A DNA stretch of 38,761 bases from Streptomycetaceae bacterium. Lineage in GTDB: Bacteria > Actinomycetota > Actinomycetes > Nanopelagicales > Nanopelagicaceae. The position numbers and the translations under genes are program-made. Positions within the stretch are counted from its first letter, which is position 1; each line of letters starts with the position of its first letter. Shown one piece after another: positions 17,223-24,956 of this stretch. The notes under the pieces are model-generated. The model did no database searches. It had not been told where the DNA came from and worked only from the letters and a program-made list of their open reading frames with translations. The stretch lies in the NCBI GenBank assembly GCA_007279945.1, contig QYPG01000034.1, positions 1 to 38,761 on the forward strand, in the 5' to 3' direction.

Positions 17223-17228
17223 AATCTA
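17223..17228 (-). promoter_or_regulatory. -10 hexamer TAGATT for cpaF
   Basis: On the minus strand TAGATT is followed by six bases (TCCCAC) and the cpaF ATG. The hexamer and spacing are identical to those upstream of mmsA. It predicts a leaderless tad mRNA independent of the upstream gene. Confidence 0.55.
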
Positions 17229-17261
17229 GGTCGGGTACTCACTTACCTACTGTGGGACCAA

Positions 17262-17744
17262 CTAATGCGTGGATAAAGGTTCACGATCTAGTCGATTAAG
17301 CAGCGCAAGACCGCTCTCCCCTGACACTGATGTCACCATGGATATTGAAATTTGAAGGGTCTTATTAACTGAAAGTGATTGCGCGCTGAGGAGTCGAGCA
17401 ATAAGTCGTTCGGCCGCACTATGCCCATCACTGACCAGAATGACGCATTCATTTATACCTAAGCGCCCAATGCAGTCTTCAGTTCGAGTCAGAGTTTGAA
17501 GTTCGTACGAAAAGTGCAAGATATCTTCAGAACCGATTTCTGGTCTAACTCCATTTTCGGATAATCGAGAAAAAATAATTTTTATAACGCTGAAACGGAT
17601 GCTTGAGCGCTGTGATAAAGCGACTTCACGGCGCAACTGTTCGTAAAAAAATGAGGCGGCAGCTAGATGGGTCTGCGAATCATGGATCCCATCATGAGAA
17701 AATAGCGGGCTATGGTCGATGCGATGAGTTAATCTGTCCTCCAT
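17262..17744 (-). CDS. Degenerate GGDEF-like domain protein
   Basis: A 160-aa protein whose residues about 38-158 follow the GGDEF fold pattern: RREVALSQRSSIRFSVIKIIFSRLSENG aligns with the usual metal-binding LDIDHFKxIND strand, and LTRTEDCIGRLGINECVILVSD aligns with the R-x-GGDEF strand. The signature is GINEC (96-100) and the metal aspartate is replaced by isoleucine, so diguanylate cyclase activity is not expected. It may bind a nucleotide or act structurally. The frame is open to 17993, but that part overlaps the divergent membrane-protein gene and is low in sense, so ATG 17744 is chosen. It precedes cpaF by 45 bp in the same direction and could regulate the Tad genes. Fold assignment is by eye only. 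Confidence 0.62.
   Translation of the reverse strand: MEDRLTHRIDHSPLFSHDGIHDSQTHLAAASFFYEQLRREVALSQRSSIRFSVIKIIFSRLSENGVRPEIGSEDILHFSYELQTLTRTEDCIGRLGINECVILVSDGHSAAERLIARLLSAQSLSVNKTLQISISMVTSVSGESGLALLNRLDREPLSTH
17730..17735 (+). promoter_or_regulatory. -10 hexamer TAATCT for the 123-aa membrane protein
   Basis: TAATCT lies seven bases before the ATG at 17743 with no Shine-Dalgarno, so a leaderless transcript is likely. It lies inside the coding start of the divergent GGDEF-like gene. Confidence 0.45.
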
Positions 17745-18114
17745 GACAAAGGATTCTGCCAAGGCAGCCAAGGCACGCGCCGTAGTGGCATCCCTACTCT
17801 TTATTGAAGCTGGGGTAATAGGTGCATTAGGAATCTGGTTGATGGAGTTAACTGTTACGGCCGATACCTTTGAATTTAAACCGCTTCTAGGTGTGCTGCT
17901 CTTTGTTGTACTCGGCAGCGGTGGATTAGCAGCATCTGCAATGGGATATCGCCGAGGAAAATACTTTGGACGATCACCTGCTGTGCTTGCCAATCTGATT
18001 GCACTGGGAGTTGTCTCCTACCAAATTCAAGCTGGGCTTTGGTTAGTGGCAATCCCTCTGGCAGCACTTGCCGCAGCTACGTTGGCAGCGGCCCTTCGAG
18101 CTATTCCTGAGTAG
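17743..18114 (+). CDS. Small four-helix integral membrane protein
   Basis: A 123-aa protein of unrecognised family. Hydrophobic segments at about residues 14-35 (VVASLLFIEAGVIGALGIWLM), 47-67 (LLGVLLFVVLGSGGLAASAM), 79-95 and 97-119 predict four transmembrane helices, with a positively charged N-terminus (KDSAKAAKARA) and a GYRRGKYFGRSP loop between helices 2 and 3. It resembles generic small actinobacterial membrane proteins. Its ATG overlaps the start codon of the divergent gene in a CATG. A 9-of-10 inverted repeat follows 33 bp after the stop. No function can be assigned. Confidence 0.75.
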   Translation: MTKDSAKAAKARAVVASLLFIEAGVIGALGIWLMELTVTADTFEFKPLLGVLLFVVLGSGGLAASAMGYRRGKYFGRSPAVLANLIALGVVSYQIQAGLWLVAIPLAALAAATLAAALRAIPE

Positions 18115-18146
18115 CCGGCTTTAACTTTTAAGGCCCAAGGCCAGGA

Positions 18147-18182
18147 AATTGTGGCCTATCTCGCGCCGTGACGGCCACATTT
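18147..18182 (+). repeat. Inverted repeat between the membrane-protein gene and kgd
   Basis: AATTGTGGCC and GGCCACATTT pair at nine of ten positions around a 16-base loop. A T-rich stretch follows (TTGATTT), so it may terminate the upstream gene, or act as an operator before kgd. Neither is certain. Confidence 0.4.
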
Positions 18183-18247
18183 GATTTCAGAGCACGCTGA
18201 ACAGCCGATAGGCTTAGGCGTAATCCAGGTCAAGAAGGAGTTTGCCA

Positions 18248-21200
18248 GTGTCGGCACAGGATTTTGGAGCAAATGATTGGCTCGTCGATGAGATGTACGA
18301 GCATTATTTAGCAGACCCAACTTCTGTTGACCCTGTATGGGTTGAGTATTTTAAAACTAACAAGCCAGGTGCTACACCTGCGCAATCAGGCACTACCAGC
18401 ACAGCGGCATCTACTGCCCCAGTTTCAAAAGGCTTGCCACCAGTTCCAAAGGCGCAACAACAAAAACCAGTTACCGTGCCGTCTGTAGCTGCTGCTGTAG
18501 TGACACCTGCAGCACCAGCAGCACCCGTGCAGCAGCCAATTGTTAGAGATACCGCCACACCTCAACCAACTCCAGCAGATCCAATTGTTAAACCAGTTCC
18601 AGTTTTAGTAACACCAAGTGCGTCTTCACTTGAACCAATTCGCGGTGTAGCTGCTCGTGTTGTACAAAGTATGGAAGCTTCACTTTCGGTTCCAACTGCA
18701 ACATCAGTACGTGCAGTTGCGGCCAAGTTAATGATCGATAATCGAATTGTGATTAATAATCACATGAAACGTGCGCGTGGTGGAAAAGTATCTTTTACAC
18801 ACATTATTGCGTACGCAATGATTAAGGCAGTTCGTGCAATGCCAGAGATGAATTCTTTCTTCGGCGATATTGATGGAAAGCCTGCAGTTGGTCATCCCGA
18901 ACATATCAACCTGGGAATCGCAATTGATTTAGCTAAGGCTGATGGCTCGCGACAATTATTAGTTCCATCAGTAAAGGGCTGCGAAGATTTAGATTTTGCC
19001 CAGTTCTGGGGCGCATATGAAGCTGTTATCAAAAAGGCACGAACTGCAACTTTATCTGTTGAAGACTTTGCGGGAACAACAATGTCAATCACTAACCCTG
19101 GCACTCTTGGCACGGTTCATTCAGTACCGAGATTAGTTCAAGGACAAGGCCTCATCCTCGGTGTTGGAGCCTTGGATTACCCTGCGGAGTTTCATGGAGC
19201 AAGTGATGAAACTCTTGCGCGCATGGCGATTAGTAAAGTAATAACTCTCACAAGTACCTACGATCACAGGGTTATTCAAGGCGCACAGTCAGGTGATTTC
19301 TTGCGCCGTATGCACGAGTATTTATTAGGCGAAGATGGTTTCTATGATGAGATTTTTGCAGCACTACGAATTCCATACGAACCGATTCGATGGGCAAAAG
19401 ATTTTGAATTTGGTAAAGATGATCAGATCAATAAGACTGCTCGCATTCAACAATTAATCACCGCTTATCGCACCAATGGCCACTTAATGGCTGATATTGA
19501 TCCATTGGAATATAAGCAGCGCTCCCATCCAGATCTAGATGTCGTAACTCATGGTTTAACTCTGTGGGACCTTGATCGCGAATTTGCCACTGGCGGATTT
19601 GGCGGAGAGAAGTTTATGCAGTTGCGCAAAATTCTTGGAATTCTTCGCGATTCATACTGCCGCACTGTCGGTGTTGAATATATGTATATTGAAAATCCCG
19701 TTGAGCGCTCCTGGATACAGGAGCGGGTAGAAAGCGTCCCAGACAAATTTCCGCACGACGAACATTTGCGCGTTCTTCGTAAACTCAATAGTGCTGAGGC
19801 GTTTGAGACTTTCTTGCAGACAAAGTTCGTTGGGCAAAAACGTTTCTCTCTTGAGGGCGGGGAGTCGGTTATTCCATTGCTCGATGCCGTTCTATCCAGC
19901 GCTGCTGATCGCGGACTCGTTGAAGTCTGTATTGGAATGCCACACCGTGGTCGATTAAATGTTCTAGCCAATATCGCCGGAAAATCAGCTGGACAAATCT
20001 TCCAAGAGTTCCAAGGCCATTATGCTGACAATCAGGTGCAGGGCTCTGGCGATGTGAAGTATCACCTTGGAACCGAAGGCGAATTTACTTCTATTTCAGG
20101 AGCAACGACCAAGATCTATTTAGCTGCCAACCCTTCACATTTAGAGGCAGTTAATCCAGTTCTTGAGGGCATCGTGCGTGCCAAACAAGACAAACTAAAT
20201 ATTAAAAATGCTTACTCGGTTCTGCCAATCCTCCTTCATGGAGATGCCTCGTTTGCAGGTCAAGGCGTGAACGCTGAAGTTCTTCAACTTTCACAGTTAG
20301 CTGGCTATCGCACTGGTGGAACGATTCATATTGTTGTAAACAATCAAGTTGGATTTACAACGTCACCAGATGCTTCTCGTTCTTCCACGTATTCAACTGA
20401 TTACGCCAAGATCATTCAAGCCCCCGTTTTCCATGTCAATGGTGATGATCCTGAAGCATGTGTTCGTGTGGCTCGATTGGCCTTTGAATACCGTCAAGCT
20501 TTTAATAAAGATGTAGTAATTGACATGGTCTGTTACCGCAGGCGTGGACACAATGAAGGCGATGAGCCAAGCTTTACTCAACCACTGATGTACAAGATGA
20601 TTGAAGCAAAGCGCTCAACACGTACTCTCTTTACTGAAGCTCTTATTGGGCGTGGTGATATCACGATTGACGAAGCCGATGAAGTTGCACGTGACTACCA
20701 AGCTCAACTTGAAGCGGTATTTGCTGCTGTAAATAACCTAGAGACACATACTGATCCAAACTTTAAAGCCCCAGTTGCCCCTGATGCCAACGAAATTATT
20801 ACCTCGATAAGCGAGAATCTTGCTCGTGAAATCGCAGCTACCCAGCTGGCAATTCCAGAGGGCTTCAACGTACATCCAAAACTCTTGCCACAATTAGTTA
20901 AGCGAGTTGAATCACTCAATGATGCAACTATCGACTGGTCAACGGGAGAAATGTTGGCATTTGGCTCACTCCTTAAAGAGGATTATCCAATTCGCCTTGC
21001 AGGCCAAGATGCGCGCCGTGGAACATTTAGCAATCGCCACGCAGTAATTATCGATAAAGAAAATGGAAATGAGTGGACACCGCTTCGTGCACTTAATAGC
21101 GATGAAAACCACTTTTTTGTAATCGACTCATTGCTCAGCGAATACGCTGCGATGGGCTTTGAATACGGCTATAGCGTTGAGCGCGAGGACGCCTTAGTTC

Positions 21201-21958
21201 TGTGGGAAGGTCAATTTGGTGACTTTGCTAATGGCGCACAAACTATTATCGATGAGTTCATTTCATCAGCACTTCAGAAATGGGGCGAGCGTTCATCTTT
21301 AGTTTTGTTACTGCCACATGGGTATGAAGGCCAAGGACCAGATCACTCATCTGCTCGCATAGAGCGATATCTACAGTTATGTGCAGAACAAAATATGACT
21401 GTCGCACAGCCATCAAATCCTGCATCCTATTTTCACTTACTTCGCTGGCATGTGAAGAATCCTGCACGCAGGCCATTAATAATTTTTACGCCAAAGTCGA
21501 TGCTTCGCTTACGTGCTGCAGCATCAGCGATTACTGACTTTACAAGTGGATATTTCCAATCAGTAATAAGTGACGATTCAATAATCAATGCTTCACGAGT
21601 TATTTTCTGTTCGGGTAAGGTCTACCACGACCTTGTTGCAGAACGAAGTAAAATTGCTGACACTTCCACAGCAATTGTTCGTGTTGAACTTCTCTATCCA
21701 CTGCCAATTAACGAAATGATCGCTGAGGCAGATAAGCATCCGCAAGCAAATTTATTGTGGGTTCAGGATGAGCCAGCAAATCAAGGTCCATGGTCACACA
21801 TTGCTTTGCGCACTTCTGAACAACATGGTGGACATGGCTTTGGTTCTCGCATTTTGCGACGAGTCTCTCGACGTGCAACTGCATCTCCAGCAACGGGAAA
21901 TCATCATTTGCATGAGGATGAGCAAAAAGCATTGATGCTTGAAGCTTTTACTCGCTAA
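18248..21958 (+). CDS. kgd: Multifunctional 2-oxoglutarate decarboxylase/dehydrogenase (E2-like plus E1)
   Basis: A 1236-aa actinobacterial KGD/SucA. Residues 1-40 (DWLVDEMYEHYLADPTSVDP) are the E1 leader, followed by a Pro/Ala/Val-rich linker to about 130. An E2-like acyltransferase domain follows, ending near YDHRVIQG (338-345). The thiamine-dependent E1 part starts near residue 370, with D666 in HGDASFAG and N698 in VNNQVGF matching the ThDP-binding site. There is no lipoyl domain, as in the mycobacterial enzyme. It decarboxylates 2-oxoglutarate in the citric-acid cycle. GTG 18248 is chosen since GAAGGAG sits seven bases upstream; TTG 18242 is in frame but too close to it. It stands alone and its stop directly abuts that of sodX. 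Confidence 0.96.
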   Translation: MSAQDFGANDWLVDEMYEHYLADPTSVDPVWVEYFKTNKPGATPAQSGTTSTAASTAPVSKGLPPVPKAQQQKPVTVPSVAAAVVTPAAPAAPVQQPIVRDTATPQPTPADPIVKPVPVLVTPSASSLEPIRGVAARVVQSMEASLSVPTATSVRAVAAKLMIDNRIVINNHMKRARGGKVSFTHIIAYAMIKAVRAMPEMNSFFGDIDGKPAVGHPEHINLGIAIDLAKADGSRQLLVPSVKGCEDLDFAQFWGAYEAVIKKARTATLSVEDFAGTTMSITNPGTLGTVHSVPRLVQGQGLILGVGALDYPAEFHGASDETLARMAISKVITLTSTYDHRVIQGAQSGDFLRRMHEYLLGEDGFYDEIFAALRIPYEPIRWAKDFEFGKDDQINKTARIQQLITAYRTNGHLMADIDPLEYKQRSHPDLDVVTHGLTLWDLDREFATGGFGGEKFMQLRKILGILRDSYCRTVGVEYMYIENPVERSWIQERVESVPDKFPHDEHLRVLRKLNSAEAFETFLQTKFVGQKRFSLEGGESVIPLLDAVLSSAADRGLVEVCIGMPHRGRLNVLANIAGKSAGQIFQEFQGHYADNQVQGSGDVKYHLGTEGEFTSISGATTKIYLAANPSHLEAVNPVLEGIVRAKQDKLNIKNAYSVLPILLHGDASFAGQGVNAEVLQLSQLAGYRTGGTIHIVVNNQVGFTTSPDASRSSTYSTDYAKIIQAPVFHVNGDDPEACVRVARLAFEYRQAFNKDVVIDMVCYRRRGHNEGDEPSFTQPLMYKMIEAKRSTRTLFTEALIGRGDITIDEADEVARDYQAQLEAVFAAVNNLETHTDPNFKAPVAPDANEIITSISENLAREIAATQLAIPEGFNVHPKLLPQLVKRVESLNDATIDWSTGEMLAFGSLLKEDYPIRLAGQDARRGTFSNRHAVIIDKENGNEWTPLRALNSDENHFFVIDSLLSEYAAMGFEYGYSVEREDALVLWEGQFGDFANGAQTIIDEFISSALQKWGERSSLVLLLPHGYEGQGPDHSSARIERYLQLCAEQNMTVAQPSNPASYFHLLRWHVKNPARRPLIIFTPKSMLRLRAAASAITDFTSGYFQSVISDDSIINASRVIFCSGKVYHDLVAERSKIADTSTAIVRVELLYPLPINEMIAEADKHPQANLLWVQDEPANQGPWSHIALRTSEQHGGHGFGSRILRRVSRRATASPATGNHHLHEDEQKALMLEAFTR

Positions 21959-22267
21959 TCATGCTTTGTTTTTGCGATACCTAAATAAAACCCGTCCCAC
22001 AATTTCTGCTGGTGTGATCCAACCCCATGTTCGTGAATCTGTGCTGTCACTACCATCGCCCTCGACCCAATAATTACCAGCATGTGCTTTTTGGATTCGC
22101 TTGATAAGAAAGATTCCCGGGCGATCTTCTCGCTCAATAACAGCGATACAGCCCAGTGGAGCTTTATCGGGTGCCTCAGACATCCATAAAACTAAGAGCC
22201 AATCGCCATCGTTATACGTAGGGGCCATTGAGTTGCCCGAGACCATGACTGTGCCAAATTTGCTCAC
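21959..22267 (-). CDS. sodX: Nickel superoxide dismutase maturation protease (S26)
   Basis: A 102-aa signal-peptidase-like S26 protein. The catalytic serine is S13 in VSGNSMAPTYNDGDW and the general-base lysine is K56 in FLIKRIQ. The C-terminal strand GDGSDSTDSRTWGWI is the usual S26 box. There is no membrane segment, as expected for a cytoplasmic NiSOD protease. It removes the short N-terminal extension from SodN to expose the His1 nickel ligand. The open frame runs to 22483 but overlaps sodN; GTG 22267 is the best start by homology length, though no Shine-Dalgarno is visible. It is divergent from sodN, only 59 bp apart, and convergent with kgd. Confidence 0.85.
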   Translation of the reverse strand: MSKFGTVMVSGNSMAPTYNDGDWLLVLWMSEAPDKAPLGCIAVIEREDRPGIFLIKRIQKAHAGNYWVEGDGSDSTDSRTWGWITPAEIVGRVLFRYRKNKA

Positions 22268-22326
22268 GAACGGTAGTCTGACACCAGTAGAAGTTTCATG
22301 CGAATATATGTAAAGGAGAGTTGACC

Positions 22327-22716
22327 ATGTTTGCACCAAAGACAACTGTTTATGCGCACTGCGATCTTCCATGTGGTGTTTATGATCCAGCCCAGGCCAA
22401 GATTGAAGCTCTATCTGTAAAGGCCTGTATGGAAAAGTATGCAGCAAATACCGACGCCGATTTCCGTTCACGTTCAGTCGCAATCAAGGAAGAGCGCTCA
22501 CACCAAGTCAAAGAGCACTTATGGGTTCTCTGGACTGATTATTTCAAGGCCCCACACTTTGAGGCTTACCCACAGCTGCATTCATTGTTTAATGAGGCTA
22601 CTAAGTTGGCAGGGGCTGCAGGAACTAAGGGAACTCAGGATGTTGCAGTGGCGAATTCATTAATTGCAAAGATTGATGAGATTGCAGAAATTTTTTGGGC
22701 AACTAAAAAGGCTTAA
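22327..22716 (+). CDS. sodN: Nickel superoxide dismutase
   Basis: A 129-aa precursor with a ten-residue extension (MFAPKTTVYA) followed by the nickel hook HCDLPCGVYDP. After cleavage, His1, Cys2 and Cys6 bind nickel and Tyr9 gates the site; all are present. The rest is the four-helix bundle (ARIEALSVKACMEKY-like helix, EHLWVLWTDYFK helix, C-terminal IDEIAEIFW). It dismutates superoxide in the cytoplasm. ATG 22327 is chosen because AAAGGAG is eight bases upstream; TTG 22321 would be too close. Its maturation protease sodX is divergent, so the two are probably co-regulated. Confidence 0.97.
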   Translation: MFAPKTTVYAHCDLPCGVYDPAQAKIEALSVKACMEKYAANTDADFRSRSVAIKEERSHQVKEHLWVLWTDYFKAPHFEAYPQLHSLFNEATKLAGAAGTKGTQDVAVANSLIAKIDEIAEIFWATKKA

Positions 22717-22751
22717 CCTTTAAGACTAGAACTAGGTAAGACAGGCAGTAA

Positions 22752-23156
22752 TTAAGAGATTAGTGATTGAGCGGCGGTTCGTGCGAGGAAAGATACTCGT
22801 TCGACCGTCGCTCTCTTTATCATTGCAGCGGCAACTTGCCGCTCACCTTCATAAATTTCACACTCAAAAGTTAACTCCTTATTCTCAATCTCAATACAGC
22901 GCGATGTCGCACGAAGCTCTGCACCAATAGAAGCCGGGCTCAGCGAAATTAGTTCAGTACTAATTGAAATCGTAGTTTCACCCGGATCTAGATACTCATC
23001 TAAAGAAATCACGGCTGCGTGCTCCATTAAATTAAGGAGTTGAGATTGATCAACAATCGGTAAGTCACCAACACCCATTGCTACTGATGTATCTCCTGGA
23101 CGAACAGTCATGACTGAAAAGCCAACGGCCCCAATAACCTCTTCTACTGGCAACAT
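22752..23156 (-). CDS. Hotdog-fold thioesterase-like protein (FlK family)
   Basis: A 134-aa protein with the single hotdog-domain pattern of fluoroacetyl-CoA-thioesterase-like proteins: VGDLPIVDQSQLLNLMEHAAV (helix), LDPGETTISISTELISLSPASIGAELRATSRC (strands) and ELTFECEIYEGERQVAAAMIKRATV. The real substrate is unknown; most family members are not active on fluoroacetate. It starts three bases after the anti-sigma stop, so it appears to be the last gene of the sigma operon. Confidence 0.75.
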   Translation of the reverse strand: MLPVEEVIGAVGFSVMTVRPGDTSVAMGVGDLPIVDQSQLLNLMEHAAVISLDEYLDPGETTISISTELISLSPASIGAELRATSRCIEIENKELTFECEIYEGERQVAAAMIKRATVERVSFLARTAAQSLIS

Positions 23157-23159
23157 AGT

Positions 23160-23570
23160 TTAGCCTTTATCACTCTCTGATCCATCTTCTAAATACTGAA
23201 TCTCTTCAGTATGTTCGAAAGTTACTTCTCGGTGTTCAATATTGCCAAACTCATCAATCTCAATTGAAATCTCAGTCATAGTGATTTCAGTGATGACCTC
23301 AGTCGTAAAAGTACCAGTTAATTGTGCGTGAATCTGCTGATAAATCGAATCATGAAGATCTATTGGCGCTGTTTCATTACATGTGCGCCGCAAGACATCT
23401 TGAAGTAAAGAGTGCATTGTGCGTTCGTGGGCTAATTCGGCACTGCAGTTAGTACATTCAGCTAAATGTACATCGATAATGTTTATTTCCGGTGCATTAA
23501 TATTTCCTTCAAGCAAAAGTACAAAGGAGTTTAGAATTTGGTTACATGCCCCTAATTCGTAAGCGCTCAT
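23160..23570 (-). CDS. Zinc-binding anti-sigma factor (RsrA/RshA-like)
   Basis: A 136-aa protein whose N-terminal half has the redox-sensing zinc site of ZAS anti-sigma factors: C9, H35, C39 and C42, the last three as HLAECTNC. Oxidation of these thiols releases the partner sigma factor in known systems. The C-terminal half is acidic and rich in Glu, Thr and Ile ([22 protein letters not shown]), not recognised, and longer than in RsrA. The start overlaps the sigma-factor stop by four bases (ATGA), which ties it to the sigma factor as its regulator. No membrane segment is present, so it acts in the cytoplasm. Confidence 0.85.
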   Translation of the reverse strand: MSAYELGACNQILNSFVLLLEGNINAPEINIIDVHLAECTNCSAELAHERTMHSLLQDVLRRTCNETAPIDLHDSIYQQIHAQLTGTFTTEVITEITMTEISIEIDEFGNIEHREVTFEHTEEIQYLEDGSESDKG

Positions 23571-24184
23571 GGAGTCTCCTCCTTTGAACCCTTAGCGGGC
23601 TTGACTGAGTACCCAAGATCCTTCGCATACTCTGTTAACCGCTCACGCAGCTGTTTTCTTCCCCGATGAAGACGCGACATTACGGTGCCTGCTGGTACAC
23701 CAACAATGTCAGCGATTTCTTTATATGAAAAGCCCTCAACATCGGCTAGATAAACGGCAATTCGGAACTCTTCTGGGATATCAAGTAAGGCGCGCTTGAT
23801 ATCGCTGTCCGGCAGGTTTTCAAGGGCCTCGACTTCAGCGGATTTTCCTAAATTACTTGTATGTGATGCCGCATTGGCCAACTGCCAATCTTCAATCTCT
23901 CCACCAGAAATTTGTGGGCGCCGCTGGTCTTTGCGATAGGTATTGATAAAAGTTGTTGTCAAAACGCGATACAGCCAGGCTTTTAAATTTGTTCCAGGTT
24001 CAAATTGGTGAAATGAAGCAAAGGCTTTTAAATATGTATCTTGAACTAAATCTTTTGCATCATGGGGATTCTTTGTATACCTGAGTGCGGCTGCATACAG
24101 TTGATTAGTAAAAACGAGAGCATCACGTTCAAAGCGAACGGCACGATCTGCCGCGCTCTCTTTGACCAGCTCTGTCGATGTCAT
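23567..24184 (-). CDS. sigH: ECF RNA polymerase sigma factor, SigH/SigR-like
   Basis: A 205-aa ECF12-like sigma factor. Region 2 spans about residues 25-95 ([27 protein letters not shown] and [16 protein letters not shown]). Region 4 spans about 130-190 ([49 protein letters not shown]). With the overlapping zinc anti-sigma gene it forms a thiol-oxidative-stress switch like SigR/RsrA or SigH/RshA. On the minus strand TAGCCT lies nine bases upstream of the ATG, inside the 18-bp gap after the SRAP gene, so a near-leaderless promoter is possible. I saw no SigR-type GGAA...GTT promoter of correct spacing immediately upstream. Confidence 0.92.
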   Translation of the reverse strand: MTSTELVKESAADRAVRFERDALVFTNQLYAAALRYTKNPHDAKDLVQDTYLKAFASFHQFEPGTNLKAWLYRVLTTTFINTYRKDQRRPQISGGEIEDWQLANAASHTSNLGKSAEVEALENLPDSDIKRALLDIPEEFRIAVYLADVEGFSYKEIADIVGVPAGTVMSRLHRGRKQLRERLTEYAKDLGYSVKPAKGSKEETP

Positions 24185-24202
24185 ATCGGCAAAAGGCTAT
24201 CG

Positions 24203-24934
24203 CTAAAAGAGAGTTTCTGGCGCACCTAACGCAATTTCTATCGTTAGCTTTTTTCCGTTATTGCTAACTGAATTTACTGCTCGAGAAACTGGATAGGCCT
24301 GAAGATTAGAAGCTGGGAAATCGACCTGCATTAAGGATTTGATTTGCTCTAGATCATTATTACTAGGGTCCAGCCATTGCTGCCATCGATCGCGGGGCAT
24401 AAATACTGGCATCCGGCTGTGAATATCAGCCAACTCTGCCTGTGCTTCTTGCGTAATAATTGAAGCGCTTTGAATCACTTCACCACTAGGTGCGCGCCAA
24501 CTGCTCCAGATTCCCGCAATGGATAACTGTTCTCCATCTTTTGCATGGATATAGAAAGGTTGTTTCGGTGCGAACTTACCAAGGGCCGTTGCCCATTCGT
24601 AATATCCCTGCGCTGGAATTAAACAACGTGTAGATCTAAATGCACTTCGAAAGGTTGGTTTTTCATGAATCGATTCGCTACGTGCGTTGATGGCCCGTGA
24701 TTGGGATGCTCGTGCTTCTTGGATATTTGTCAGCCATGGGCCAATCAGCCCCCAAGAAAGCGTTGCTAACTCGGTTTTGCTCGCATCGCTCTGATCGGCA
24801 CGAACTATATAAATCGGATTAGTGGGTGCAATGTTCCAATTTGCTGGCAGTGATTGGGTTGGGGAAGCGCCAGTGACCTCGAAGCTCTCCATGAGTTCGC
24901 GCATATCGGCCGATTGCGCATAACGACCACACAT
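24203..24934 (-). CDS. SRAP/HMCES-type DNA-protein crosslink protein (YedK-like)
   Basis: A 243-aa SOS-response-associated peptidase. The mature catalytic cysteine is C2 (MCGRYAQ). Other family positions visible are NWNIAPTNPIYIV, INARSESIHEKPTFRSAF, CLIPAQGYYEW and the HSRMPV histidine. It captures abasic sites in single-stranded DNA by a covalent thiazolidine link. The length is standard. ATG 24934 is preceded by TATCCT on the minus strand at exactly six bases, so it is likely leaderless, which fits the need to keep Cys2 directly after Met. It lies 18 bp upstream of the sigma gene in the same direction. Confidence 0.92.
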   Translation of the reverse strand: MCGRYAQSADMRELMESFEVTGASPTQSLPANWNIAPTNPIYIVRADQSDASKTELATLSWGLIGPWLTNIQEARASQSRAINARSESIHEKPTFRSAFRSTRCLIPAQGYYEWATALGKFAPKQPFYIHAKDGEQLSIAGIWSSWRAPSGEVIQSASIITQEAQAELADIHSRMPVFMPRDRWQQWLDPSNNDLEQIKSLMQVDFPASNLQAYPVSRAVNSVSNNGKKLTIEIALGAPETLF

Positions 24935-24940
24935 GCGGTA

Positions 24941-24946
24941 AGGATA
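24941..24946 (-). promoter_or_regulatory. -10 hexamer TATCCT for the SRAP gene
   Basis: On the minus strand TATCCT is followed by six bases (TTACCGC region) and the ATG at 24934. It overlaps the plus-strand aroA -10 hexamer by two bases. Confidence 0.6.
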
Positions 24947-24950
24947 GACT
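24945..24950 (+). promoter_or_regulatory. -10 hexamer TAGACT for aroA
   Basis: TAGACT is followed by six bases (TAAGCA) and the aroA ATG at 24957, with no Shine-Dalgarno. A shared TA (24945-24946) belongs to both this hexamer and the minus-strand SRAP hexamer. Confidence 0.6.
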
Positions 24951-24956
24951 TAAGCA

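Noticed and set aside
17745-17993. N-terminal extension of the GGDEF-like ORF upstream of ATG 17744
   Set aside because: It lies antisense to the membrane-protein gene, has low-complexity Ser/Pro/Thr content, and the conserved-looking part starts after the internal ATG.
22268-22483. Upstream extension of sodX to 22483
   Set aside because: It would overlap the first 157 bases of sodN and adds residues absent from the S26 maturase family.
24184-24260. SigR-type GGAA...GTT autoregulatory promoter before the sigma gene
   Set aside because: A GGAA and a GTT occur on the minus strand, but they are 22 bases apart, outside the usual spacing.
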